Source of the DNA: Bacteroidales bacterium
GTDB taxonomy: Bacteria; Bacteroidota; Bacteroidia; Bacteroidales; UBA7960
DNA: 28,078 nt
Direction of reading: 5' to 3'
Assembly: GCA_007123065.1 (NCBI GenBank)
Contig: SKSI01000033.1
Span: forward strand, 1-28,078
Shown: one piece after another, positions 1 to 7,157 of the stretch
Layout of the letters: each line of letters opens with the position of its first letter
How positions within the stretch are numbered: the stretch's first letter is position 1
The notes under the pieces: generated by a model
Databases searched by the model: none
Seen by the model: only the letters and a program-made list of their open reading frames with translations
What the model was told of the DNA's origin: nothing
Program-made: the position numbers and the translations under genes

Positions 1-52
1 CAACCAATCAACCAATCAATCAACCAATCAACCAATCAACCAATCAACTAAT
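1..52. repeat. Octamer tandem array (CAACCAAT)n abutting the TPR gene stop
   Basis: The units read CAACCAAT twice, then a 4-base partial unit CAAT, then CAACCAAT three times, then CAACTAAT. The array begins at or before the window edge and ends inside the stop codon (minus strand TAG, 48-50) of the TPR gene. Read in the sense of that gene the unit is TTGATTGG. The 4-base partial unit suggests slippage. It may continue outside the window. Confidence 0.9.
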
Positions 53-782
53 ACACCTCTATCGCATCCTCGTCATCAAGATCATCTTTATGGTCATTTT
101 CCGTGTTGTTGTTGGTCTCGTCACCAAACGTCTCTTTGAACTCCCCAAAAAATGCCCGATCGAGGGAAAGTGATTTCTTCACATCCTTCAGGGCTTCTTT
201 TTTCTGGTTGTTGGAAAAAAAAGCTTCTGCACGGGCGAGGTAGGCCAAAGTCAGCTTGCCATCAAGCTTAATGGAAACGTTCAGATATTCAATTGCTTTC
301 CGGTATTCTTTCAGGTTCAGTGCCGCGATCCCTTTACCCAGCCAGGTAAATGAACAGGCTTTATTGATGTCAGCGGCCCGTTCAAAGCAGTCGCGTGCAG
401 AGGGAAAATCCTCCCTGATCAGGTACAGACCTCCAAGGTCACACCAGGCTTCTCCGTTATCAGGAAGTAATTCAAGCAAGCGAGTTAAATCCTTCATTGC
501 CTTGTCATAATTTTCATCAGCACCATATACAAGAGCACGTGTATGAAGGTAATCGATATTTTTATCATCCGCATCTAACAACTCTGTCAGGTCCCTGATG
601 GCAAGCTCAATATTGTTCCCTCTGAATGAAGCACACGCTCTGCCATACTTTGCATAATGGTCATCCTGGGTTTCCAGTACGCTGTTAAACACCACCGATG
701 CATCATCAAACTTTCTCTTAAAGAACAGCTTCCAACCATCATCAGTCTGTTTCGTTATGTTCTTTTTGGTCGTTTTTGTCAT
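48..782 (-). CDS. TPR-repeat protein, probably cytoplasmic
   Basis: The protein has about 244 residues and is built of tandem 34-residue helix-turn-helix units. Spaced features such as YAKYGRACASFRGN, ALVYGADENYDKAMKDL, AWCDLGGLYLIREDFPSA and GIAALNLKEYRKAIEYL mark at least five TPR units. These normally form a superhelical protein-binding scaffold, so a binding role is inferred; the partner and pathway cannot be told. The tail after the repeats is acidic and rich in Asn/Asp. No signal peptide or membrane segment is visible. I chose the ATG at 782; a TTG 36 bases upstream would add an unconvincing leader. It is divergent from sucA across about 280 bases. The stop codon touches an octamer tandem array. 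Confidence 0.85.
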   Translation of the reverse strand: MTKTTKKNITKQTDDGWKLFFKRKFDDASVVFNSVLETQDDHYAKYGRACASFRGNNIELAIRDLTELLDADDKNIDYLHTRALVYGADENYDKAMKDLTRLLELLPDNGEAWCDLGGLYLIREDFPSARDCFERAADINKACSFTWLGKGIAALNLKEYRKAIEYLNVSIKLDGKLTLAYLARAEAFFSNNQKKEALKDVKKSLSLDRAFFGEFKETFGDETNNNTENDHKDDLDDEDAIEVY

Positions 783-1062
783 AAAGGATATCAGATTAAT
801 TTCCGATTCAAATATCAAGCAAAATTTTTAATTAACAAACTAACCTTCCAAAAAACATTTACTTAATCCAAAACACAGATTAACGGAACTAAGAATCAAT
901 AATACATACAGAACATTTTTTGGTTAAATTTGTATTACTTTTATAAAGATTGTAAGGAAAGCACTTTTATCAATTGCCGGATTTGCGGTTTTCTGCACAG
1001 ATAAACTTAAAATGTAGTTAATTATGTGATCAATCAACCCAATCCCTGCGAAATTTATTCCT
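783..1062. other. Divergent intergenic region, TPR gene / sucA
   Basis: This A+T-rich spacer holds no credible reading frame. It must carry the promoters for both divergent genes. One Bacteroidota-type motif pointing toward sucA is visible at 925-932. No hairpin, tRNA or clear operator was seen. Confidence 0.6.
925..932 (+). promoter_or_regulatory. Putative Bacteroidota -7 promoter element for sucA
   Basis: TAAATTTG matches the TAnnTTTG -7 consensus described for Bacteroides. A good TTTG at -33 is not visible. Transcription from here would give a leader of about 120 bases before the sucA ATG. Confidence 0.35.
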
Positions 1063-3855
1063 ATGGATCAGTTATCATATCTGGGCAACATTGAAGGCAA
1101 GAGCCTGGAGCGGCTTTATCAGGATTATCTGAAGGACCCTCAACTTCTGGAACCCGACTGGAGAAAGTTCTTTGATGGTTTTGAGTTCGCCAGAACCCGT
1201 TATCCGGAGAGTGATGCACCAAGTGAGGAGGAAGTGGTCCGTTTCAGAAATGAGTTCAATGTACTGAATCTGATCAACGGTTACCGGGAGCGTGGACATC
1301 TTTTCACCAAAACCAATCCGGTACGTACCCGCAGGCAATACAGACCCACTTTGGATCATAACAATTTTGGTCTGAACGATACGGCTCTGGAAACCGATTT
1401 TCAGGCAGGGAATAAGATCGGCATTGGCAAAGCATCTTTAAAAAAGATCATCGGACATTTGCAGCAAACTTACTGTCAGAGCATCGGGGTTGAATATATG
1501 TACATCCGCAAGCCTGAAATCGTGGATTGGTTGAAAAACAGGATGGAGCAGGTTAGAAACAACCCCGATTTCGACATTCGCAAAAAAACACAGATCTTGT
1601 CTAAACTAATTGAGGCCGTTGGCTTTGAACAGTTTGTCAGAAAAAGATTTCCAGGCCAGAAACGATTTTCTCTGGAAGGCTGTGAAACATTGATCCCCGC
1701 CCTGGATGTTTTAATGGAGCGGGGTGCTGAGTCAGGGATTCACGAGTATGTGATCGGTATGGCACATCGCGGCCGTCTCAATGTGCTGGGAAATATATTA
1801 AAAAAGCCTTATCACAAGATCTTCAGTGAATTTGATGGAAAAGAATACGCGGAGGAGACCCTGTTGGGTGATGTCAAATATCATCTTGGATGTACCCTGG
1901 AAACAACCGTTGGGGATGGAAAAAGCATCCGCCTTCACATTGCCCCCAACCCAAGCCATCTTGAAGCAGTCGGACCTGTAGCCGAAGGGATTGCCAGGGC
2001 AAAAACCGACCATCGATATGGCGGTGATTACAAAAAAGTTGCTCCTGTTTTGATCCATGGTGATGCATCGATCGCAGGTCAGGGCGTTGTGTATGAACTT
2101 TTACAGATGTCGCAGCTTGAAGGGTATAAAACCGGTGGCACCATCCATCTGGTGATCAACAACCAGCTTGGTTTTACGACAAACTACCTGGATGCCCGTT
2201 CTTCAACTTACTGCACCGATGTGGCCAAAACAATACAGGCACCGATTTTTCACGTAAATGGTGACGACGTGGAAGCCGTTGTTTACACCATCGAACTGGC
2301 AATGGAATTCAGGCAGCGTTTTGGCCTTGACGTGTTCATCGACTTGCTGTCGTACAGGAAATATGGTCATAACGAAAGTGACGAACCCAGGTTTACCCAG
2401 CCGATCTTGTATAAGATCATCGAAAAGCACCCCGATCCTGCAACCATATACGTAGAGAAGCTGCTGGCGCAAAAAGCGATAAATGAAGAGGAGGTCGTTT
2501 CTCTTCGTGAATCGTTCAATAAGAAGATGGAGCAGGAATTGGAGACAGCCAAAAAAATTGAGAAAGGGGACATCGACCCGTTTCTTATTAAAACCTGGGA
2601 GGGTTTCCGGAACGGATCCAAAGAGGACTTTCTGCTGGAAACTGATACACGCATCGACATGGAGCGGCTTTTATCGCTGGGTGACAAAATTACCGAATTG
2701 CCCGATCGCAAAGGGTTTTTCCGTAAAACAGTCAGGATGATGCAGGAGCGAAAATCGATGGTTGCAGAATCAGCGCGCGTCGACTGGGCGATGGGTGAAA
2801 GCCTGGCTTATGCATCCCTTCTGTATGAAGGGTTTCCGGTCAGAATCTCCGGTCAGGATACGGAAAGGGGAACTTTCAGCCACAGGCATGCCGTTCTGAA
2901 ACTCGAGAATTCGGAAGAGGAGTATGTCCCATTAAAACATGTACATCAGGATCAGGCAAAATTTGAGATATACAACTCCCCTTTGTCAGAGTATGCTGTC
3001 TTAGGCTTTGACTACGGCTATTCCATGGCCAGTCCGAACACCCTGGTAATATGGGAGGCGCAGTTCGGGGATTTCAGCAATGGTGCACAAATCATCATCG
3101 ATCAGTTCATCACGAGTGCCCGGGAAAAATGGAAGATACAAAATGGCGTGGTGCTGTATTTACCGCACGGCTATGAAGGTCAGGGACCTGAACACTCCAG
3201 TGCCAGGATGGAGCGCTTTCTGGCCCAGTGTGCCAGAGAAAACATACAGGTGGCCAATGTAACCACACCTGCAAATCTGTTTCACCTGTTGCGGCTTCAG
3301 ATGAAGCGTCCGTTTCGCAAACCTTTGGTGCTGTTTACACCCAAAAGCCTGCTGAGGCACCCGGCTTGTGTATCACCGTTGAGTGAATTTAGCGAAGGTA
3401 AATTCCGCAGTGTGATTGACGACAGGGAAGCATCTCCTGGTCAGGTAGACCGCGTGCTGTTTTGCAGTGGAAAGATCTATTATGACCTCCTTGAGGAGAA
3501 AAAGCAGAAGGGTTTTAACAATACTGCCATCGTGAGGATGGAGCAGCTTTACCCACTTCCGCAACGGGAGCTTGACAATATCAAGGAAAAATACAAGAAC
3601 ACAAAGCGGTGGTTATGGGTTCAGGAAGAACCCCGGAATATGGGAGCGTGGTCCTATCTGTTAATGAACCTCAAAGACTTCAGCATGAGTGTGATCGCCC
3701 GGCCTGAAAGTGGAAGTCCGGCAAGCGGTTCAAGCCAGTTTCACCAGATGCAGCAACGCAAGATTGTTGAAAAAGCCTTTGAAGAATGCAATTGTGAAAA
3801 TGTTTGCAGGGAATGTGGACAATTGTGCATCAGCAACATGGCAACTATCGATTGA
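1063..3855 (+). CDS. sucA: 2-oxoglutarate dehydrogenase E1 component
   Basis: This is the thiamine-diphosphate-dependent decarboxylase of the 2-oxoglutarate dehydrogenase complex, which makes succinyl-CoA in the TCA cycle. The 930-residue length is normal for the family. The N-terminal segment (about 5-45, LERLYQDYLKDPQLLEPDW) is typical of 2-oxoglutarate E1. HRGRLN lies at 235-240, NPSHLEAV at 296-303, the ThDP/Mg motif runs from GD (333-334) to NN (366-367), and YGHNESDEPRFTQP follows at about 434-447. The transketolase-like pyrimidine half carries EGQGPEHSSARMERF. The C terminus is unusual: Cys at 909, 911, 915, 918 and 922. The TGA stop lies inside the first unit of a heptad array. sucB follows 70 bases downstream, so the two are probably cotranscribed. 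The shared E3 subunit (lpd) is not in the window. Confidence 0.97.
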   Translation: MDQLSYLGNIEGKSLERLYQDYLKDPQLLEPDWRKFFDGFEFARTRYPESDAPSEEEVVRFRNEFNVLNLINGYRERGHLFTKTNPVRTRRQYRPTLDHNNFGLNDTALETDFQAGNKIGIGKASLKKIIGHLQQTYCQSIGVEYMYIRKPEIVDWLKNRMEQVRNNPDFDIRKKTQILSKLIEAVGFEQFVRKRFPGQKRFSLEGCETLIPALDVLMERGAESGIHEYVIGMAHRGRLNVLGNILKKPYHKIFSEFDGKEYAEETLLGDVKYHLGCTLETTVGDGKSIRLHIAPNPSHLEAVGPVAEGIARAKTDHRYGGDYKKVAPVLIHGDASIAGQGVVYELLQMSQLEGYKTGGTIHLVINNQLGFTTNYLDARSSTYCTDVAKTIQAPIFHVNGDDVEAVVYTIELAMEFRQRFGLDVFIDLLSYRKYGHNESDEPRFTQPILYKIIEKHPDPATIYVEKLLAQKAINEEEVVSLRESFNKKMEQELETAKKIEKGDIDPFLIKTWEGFRNGSKEDFLLETDTRIDMERLLSLGDKITELPDRKGFFRKTVRMMQERKSMVAESARVDWAMGESLAYASLLYEGFPVRISGQDTERGTFSHRHAVLKLENSEEEYVPLKHVHQDQAKFEIYNSPLSEYAVLGFDYGYSMASPNTLVIWEAQFGDFSNGAQIIIDQFITSAREKWKIQNGVVLYLPHGYEGQGPEHSSARMERFLAQCARENIQVANVTTPANLFHLLRLQMKRPFRKPLVLFTPKSLLRHPACVSPLSEFSEGKFRSVIDDREASPGQVDRVLFCSGKIYYDLLEEKKQKGFNNTAIVRMEQLYPLPQRELDNIKEKYKNTKRWLWVQEEPRNMGAWSYLLMNLKDFSMSVIARPESGSPASGSSQFHQMQQRKIVEKAFEECNCENVCRECGQLCISNMATID

Positions 3856-3897
3856 CGATTGTTAATTGATGGTTAAGGATAATGGATGGTGGAATTT
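3849..3897 (+). repeat. Degenerate heptad array at the sucA 3' end
   Basis: Units of seven bases: CGATTGA, CGATTGT, TAATTGA, TGGTTAA, GGATAAT, GGATGGT, GGAATTT. The first two are nearly identical and later ones decay, though the period stays readable. The sucA stop codon (3853-3855) is part of unit 1. The array fills most of the sucA-sucB spacer. Confidence 0.65.
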
Positions 3898-3925
3898 AAA
3901 TGCTAACTTGGAAAAACAAGCACAT

Positions 3926-5218
3926 ATGACGATAGACATTCGAGTACCGGAAGCAGGTGAGTCGATCACCCAGGTCGAACTGGCCAGATGGCTGGTTGAA
4001 GATGGCGCCTTCGTGGAAAAAGACCAGGAGATTGCAGAAATCGACTCCGACAAGGCCACGCTTATCATCAATGCAGATGCGGCCGGACAAATTAAGATCG
4101 ATGTGGACGAGGGTACAACGGTTGAACCCGGTAAGATCATCGGAAAAATCGACACATCAGTATCGGGGAAACCCGACAAGAAAAATACAGAAAAGCCTGC
4201 AGCCATTACCACACCATCCGGCGAAAGCGAAGAAAAAAAAGAGGAACCGGTAAAACAACAGGAAGACAAACCAGACAAAGAAGCTAAAAGTACCATCACA
4301 ATTACGCCCCAGGCAAAAAAGCTGCTCGAAACACATGGCCTGCCAACCGAGTGGGATCATATCAATCCCGATAGCAGAAGGATCACGAAAAAGGATGTAC
4401 TTGCTGCCATCAGTGGCCATTTTTCAGGAGAAGCCCCCTCCAGGCCTGCAGAAGTTGCCGCATTAGATAATGCTTACGGTACGAATAGCCGCGAAAAGCA
4501 GCGCAACAAAATGTCTGCCTTGCGAAAAAAAGTTGCTGAGCGACTTGTGGCTGTTAAAAACCAAACAGCCATGCTAACTACTTTTAACGAGGTGGATATG
4601 TCGGCCATCATTGCCTTGCGCAAGAAACATCAGAAGGCTTTTATCGAAAAATATGGTTTCAAGCTTGGTTTCATGTCATTTTTTGTAAAGGCTCTGACCG
4701 AAAGCATACCCTACTTTCCGGGAGTAAACGGTTATATTGACAGCAACCACATTGTTATTCCTGAATATGCTGATATCGGGATAGCTGTCAGCACACCTAA
4801 AGGGCTTATGGTTCCAGTGATCCGTAATGCTGAAAGCATGAGTTTGCCTGAGGTGGAAGCTAAGATCAATGGGCTCGCGGAAAAAGCCCGTAACAACAAG
4901 ATCACCATTGAAGAGCTAACAGGCGGCACAATATCTGTTACAAACGGAGGTGTGTTTGGCTCTATGCTGTCGACACCGATTATCAATCCGCCACAAAGTG
5001 CCATATTGGGGATGCACAACATCATTGAGCGACCGGTTGCCGTGCAGGGTAAAGTAGAGATCCGTCCGATGATGTACCTGGCCCTTTCTTATGACCACCG
5101 GATCATTGACGGCAAGGAGTCGGTAAGCTTTTTGGTGAAGGTGAAAGAGCTGATCGAAAACCCTGTGCGGATGCTTCTTTCCGGCAAAGATGAGGGCGAG
5201 GCGATTTTGAAGCTATAG
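3926..5218 (+). CDS. sucB: 2-oxoglutarate dehydrogenase E2 (dihydrolipoyl succinyltransferase)
   Basis: This is the core acyltransferase of the 2-oxoglutarate dehydrogenase complex; it moves the succinyl group from lipoyl-lysine to CoA. The 430-residue protein has three parts in order. The lipoyl domain (1 to about 80) carries EIDSDKA with lipoyl-lysine K43. A charged Lys/Glu/Pro linker follows. The E1/E3-binding domain spans about 130-170 (ITPQAKKLLETHGL...RITKKDVLAAI). The catalytic domain runs to the end, with DHRIIDG giving His391 and Asp395. The frame stays open upstream to 3866, but that stretch overlaps the heptad array and encodes a non-family leader; the ATG at 3926 opens exactly on the lipoyl domain (MTIDIRVPEAGES). 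Succinyl rather than acetyl specificity is inferred mainly from the sucA neighbour. Confidence 0.96.
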   Translation: MTIDIRVPEAGESITQVELARWLVEDGAFVEKDQEIAEIDSDKATLIINADAAGQIKIDVDEGTTVEPGKIIGKIDTSVSGKPDKKNTEKPAAITTPSGESEEKKEEPVKQQEDKPDKEAKSTITITPQAKKLLETHGLPTEWDHINPDSRRITKKDVLAAISGHFSGEAPSRPAEVAALDNAYGTNSREKQRNKMSALRKKVAERLVAVKNQTAMLTTFNEVDMSAIIALRKKHQKAFIEKYGFKLGFMSFFVKALTESIPYFPGVNGYIDSNHIVIPEYADIGIAVSTPKGLMVPVIRNAESMSLPEVEAKINGLAEKARNNKITIEELTGGTISVTNGGVFGSMLSTPIINPPQSAILGMHNIIERPVAVQGKVEIRPMMYLALSYDHRIIDGKESVSFLVKVKELIENPVRMLLSGKDEGEAILKL

Positions 5219-5223
5219 CAGCT

Positions 5224-5251
5224 CGAAGTTGGAAGCTCAAAGGAAGTAAAG
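5224..5251 (+). repeat. Degenerate heptad stretch at the sucB 3' end
   Basis: Units CGAAGTT, GGAAGCT, CAAAGGA, AGTAAAG keep a 7-base period directly after the sucB TAG (5216-5218). This is a different heptad class (NGAAGNN) from the GATTG arrays elsewhere in the window. It is short and degenerate, so it could be chance. Confidence 0.4.
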
Positions 5252-5384
5252 GATCTCGTAGCTTACTAACAGATTCTTCGCTGGCGCTATTAATGTCAGT
5301 TGCTTTTAAAACGCTATTAGTTAACATGTTACGCATTCATTGTCATTGGCTTTAGATTGCATGACCATAAGCTGATGCAGTAAT

Positions 5385-5393
5385 TAATTTTGC
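5385..5393 (+). promoter_or_regulatory. Bacteroidota-type promoter element for the gamma-CA gene
   Basis: TAATTTTGC matches TAnnTTTG plus the frequently following C. A TTG upstream (5357-5359) is somewhat farther away than the usual -33 spacing. Initiation here would give a leader of about 90 bases that contains the whole octamer array. Confidence 0.5.
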
Positions 5394-5440
5394 GTGGATT
5401 TTTTTCTCGCAAAAAGCGCAAAGAAACTGACCCAATCGTT

Positions 5441-5484
5441 AAACAACTAAACAACTAAACAGCTAAACAACTAAACAACTAAAC
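5441..5484 (+). repeat. Octamer tandem array (AAACAACT)n in the gamma-CA leader
   Basis: Five full units and a half: AAACAACT, AAACAACT, AAACAGCT, AAACAACT, AAACAACT, AAAC. Only one base differs among the full units. The array ends 8 bases before the ATG at 5493, so it occupies the ribosome-loading region of the predicted mRNA. Copy number could vary by slippage. Confidence 0.9.
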
Positions 5485-5492
5485 CCTCTTTC

Positions 5493-6014
5493 ATGGCACT
5501 TATAAAACCGATTCGGGGAATAAAACCAAAATTTGGTGACAACTGTTATCTTGCTGATAATGCCACTGTGATTGGGGATGTGGTAACGGGCGACAACTGC
5601 AGCATTTGGTTTCAGGCAGTGGTTCGCGGTGACGTGCATTACATCCGCATCGGAAACAACGTGAATATTCAGGATGGAGCGGTGATTCACGGCACTTATG
5701 AAAAAGCCCCTACAAACATTGGCAACAATGTATCCATTGCCCACAAGGCCATTGTTCACGGGTGCACCATTCACGATAATGTATTGATTGGCATGAACGC
5801 TATTGTGATGGATCATGCAGTGATCGGAGAGAATTCAATTATTGCTGCCGGAGCTGTGGTTCTTGAAAATACTGTTGTGGAACCCGGAAGTGTTTACGGC
5901 GGATTGCCGGCAAAAAAGATCAAGGATATCGACCAGCGTTTAACCCGGGATTTGTTGCTACGAATATCTGAAAGTTATAAAAAATACGCGGCCTGGTACA
6001 GGGAGGAACAATAA
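5493..6014 (+). CDS. Gamma-carbonic anhydrase family hexapeptide-repeat protein
   Basis: The 173-residue protein is a left-handed beta-helix of hexapeptide repeats (for example ATVIGDVVTGDNCSIW, IGNNVNIQDGAVIHG, VLIGMNAIVMDHAVIG) followed by a C-terminal helix. It belongs to the gamma-carbonic anhydrase/YrdA/PaaY group. The three histidines expected to bind metal between trimer subunits are present: H66 (IHGT), H84 and H89 (IAHKAIVHG), with the 5-residue spacing of the last pair kept. Reversible CO2 hydration is therefore possible, though many family members lack measured activity. The length is standard. The start is clear: the ATG follows the octamer array. It ends at a bidirectional terminator shared with the convergent ompH gene. 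Confidence 0.92.
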   Translation: MALIKPIRGIKPKFGDNCYLADNATVIGDVVTGDNCSIWFQAVVRGDVHYIRIGNNVNIQDGAVIHGTYEKAPTNIGNNVSIAHKAIVHGCTIHDNVLIGMNAIVMDHAVIGENSIIAAGAVVLENTVVEPGSVYGGLPAKKIKDIDQRLTRDLLLRISESYKKYAAWYREEQ

Positions 6015-6060
6015 AAAATCCTGCCATGCAGCGTGTTGCTGCACAACAGGATTTATTTTC
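6012..6060. terminator. Bidirectional hairpin terminator
   Basis: The outer stem AAATCCTG (6016-6023) pairs with CAGGATTT (6047-6054). An inner stem TGCAGC/GCTGCA (6027-6032, 6038-6043) closes a 5-base loop. T-rich sequence follows on the plus strand and A-rich sequence on the other side. It lies between two convergent stop codons and overlaps the TAA of the gamma-CA gene. Confidence 0.85.
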
Positions 6061-6074
6061 TATTTCAGACCTTT

Positions 6075-6587
6075 TTAAAGTCCCAGTTCGGCACGAACCA
6101 GCGGCATAATGTCTTCACCGCCCTCAAAATAGAGCACGGAACCTCCACTTGAATCGAAAACATATGTAAAACCATGCTCACGTCCCACCTTATTGATAGC
6201 GTTTCGGGCTTTTTCAATAATAGGATTCAACAGACGTTCTTCCTGTTCCATCAGATCAACCTGGGCTGATTCCTGGAACTCCATAATGCGCTCGTTCAGA
6301 CTTTGAAGTTCGCGTTCTTTGGATTGCCTGACAATCTGGGAAAATGTTTCCTGGTTTTCCAGATATTCCTGGTACTTTGTAGCAAACTCCTGTTGCATGG
6401 CGGAAAATGTTTGCTCCAACTCCATTGCATATCTTTCAAGATCCTGGCGTGCTTCTTCGCGGCCGGGCATCATACGAAGCAATTCACTGGTATTGATATG
6501 ACCAAACTTGGCTTCGTTTTGTGCAGTTAGTGCTGTACTTCCCAAAAGGATGATCATCATTAGGGAAATGCTTAACAGTTTTTTCAT
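6075..6587 (-). CDS. Skp/OmpH-family periplasmic chaperone
   Basis: The 170-residue protein starts with a clear signal peptide (MKKLLSISLMMIILLGSTAL, cleavage after TAQ). It continues with KFGHINTSELLRMMPG, the N-terminal strand of the OmpH/Skp fold, then a long charged coiled-coil tentacle (about 45-125). It ends with the conserved FTYVFDSSGGSVLYFEGGEDI segment. Skp chaperones hold unfolded outer-membrane proteins in the periplasm on their way to BamA. A paralogue lies right after bamA (20130-20645). This copy stands alone with its own promoter motif, so it may be independently expressed. Confidence 0.93.
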   Translation of the reverse strand: MKKLLSISLMMIILLGSTALTAQNEAKFGHINTSELLRMMPGREEARQDLERYAMELEQTFSAMQQEFATKYQEYLENQETFSQIVRQSKERELQSLNERIMEFQESAQVDLMEQEERLLNPIIEKARNAINKVGREHGFTYVFDSSGGSVLYFEGGEDIMPLVRAELGL

Positions 6588-6630
6588 TGCGATGGGTAGC
6601 TTAATGGTTAATATTATCTGTTTTGGGGGA

Positions 6631-6638
6631 CAAATTTA
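6631..6638 (-). promoter_or_regulatory. Putative -7 promoter element for the ompH-like gene
   Basis: On the minus strand TAAATTTG matches TAnnTTTG. A TTTG occurs further upstream but at closer than the usual spacing. The predicted leader is about 35 bases. Confidence 0.4.
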
Positions 6639-6775
6639 ATTATTTTAATCAAACTCTGCCCATATTTTAACAGCATTTAACCGATAGCACATTACAAATT
6701 GGAATAACAGCAAGCTTTAGGGCTTTTTTTCCTCATTAAAAACCAGAAAAATATTTTTGTAGTTGAAAAAAAATG

Positions 6776-6784
6776 TATATTTGC
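6776..6784 (+). promoter_or_regulatory. Promoter element for tRNA-Gly
   Basis: TATATTTGC is an exact TAnnTTTGC match 10 bases before the tRNA 5' end, the spacing expected for a tRNA gene with a very short leader. TTTTTG at 6754-6759 could serve as the upstream element. Confidence 0.6.
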
Positions 6785-6794
6785 AACCGCAAAC

Positions 6795-6867
<73 letters not shown>

Positions 6868-6877
6868 CTAAGAAAAG

Positions 6878-6900
6878 AACCTCTGCAAAGAGGTTTTTTT
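6878..6900 (+). terminator. Intrinsic terminator after tRNA-Gly
   Basis: The stem AACCTCT/AGAGGTT closes a GCAA tetraloop and is followed by a T run. It lies 10 bases after the tRNA 3' end. It suggests tRNA-Gly and the next tRNA are separate units or are linked only by read-through. Confidence 0.9.
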
Positions 6901-6939
6901 GTATTTTTACGCCAGTATCGATGAGATACGAAAAGTCCT

Positions 6940-7024
6940 GCCCGGATGGTGGAATTGGTAGACACCCAGGACTTAAAATCCTGTGGCCATTGCGGCCGTG
7001 CCGGTTCGAGCCCGGCTCCGGGTA
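6940..7024 (+). tRNA. tRNA-Leu (anticodon UAA)
   Basis: This is an 85-base class II tRNA. The acceptor stem is GCCCGGA/TCCGGGT with a terminal G-T pair. The anticodon stem CAGGA/TCCTG has loop CTTAAAA, anticodon TAA. There is a long variable arm (about 6984-6999) and a T arm GCCGG-TTCGAGC-CCGGC. The discriminator is A, as leucyl-tRNA synthetase requires. CCA is not encoded. It reads UUA and UUG. No clear promoter element of its own was seen between the preceding terminator and the 5' end. Confidence 0.97.
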
Positions 7025-7030
7025 CAACAC

Positions 7031-7092
7031 CGATTGCCGATTGTCAATTTTCGATGATCGATGTAGCAGGAAACTGGAAGCAAGAAGACAGA
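7031..7092 (+). repeat. Degenerate heptad array after tRNA-Leu
   Basis: CGATTGC, CGATTGT, CAATTTT, CGATGAT, CGATGTA (7031-7065) keep a 7-base period starting 7 bases after the tRNA 3' end. They are followed by a GGAAGC-type stretch (about 7067-7092) that is also roughly periodic. The polarity is the same relative to its upstream gene as at sucA and msrA. Confidence 0.6.
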
Positions 7093-7117
7093 GTATGCTT
7101 TTTTTGCAGCATTCCGG

Positions 7118-7157
7118 CCAATCGATAATCAATAATCGGTAATCGGCAATCGATCCC
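7118..7157 (-). repeat. Heptad array at the gatD 3' end
   Basis: Plus-strand units CCAATCG, ATAATCA, ATAATCG, GTAATCG, GCAATCG; in the gatD sense CGATTGC, CGATTAC, CGATTAT, TGATTAT, CGATTGG. The array begins 5 bases after the gatD stop (7158-7160). It is inverted relative to the array after tRNA-Leu, so the pair could form an imperfect stem. This is the most regular heptad array in the window. Confidence 0.75.

Larger units (their letters stand above)
5219..5492. other. Intergenic region between sucB and the gamma-CA gene
   Basis: From left to right this spacer holds a degenerate heptad stretch just after the sucB stop, a strong TAnnTTTGC element at 5385, a C/G/A-rich segment (CGCAAAAAGCGCAAAG near 5408-5432), and an octamer array ending 8 bases before the next ATG. 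No coding frame and no strong terminator hairpin were seen. Confidence 0.6.

Noticed and set aside
1..52. CRISPR array
   Set aside because: The units are contiguous 8-base repeats without spacers and no cas gene is present; the same holds for 5441-5484.
3866..3925. Upstream start for sucB giving a 20-residue extension
   Set aside because: The extension is encoded by the degenerate heptad array and its flank, and the lipoyl domain begins exactly at the ATG at 3926.
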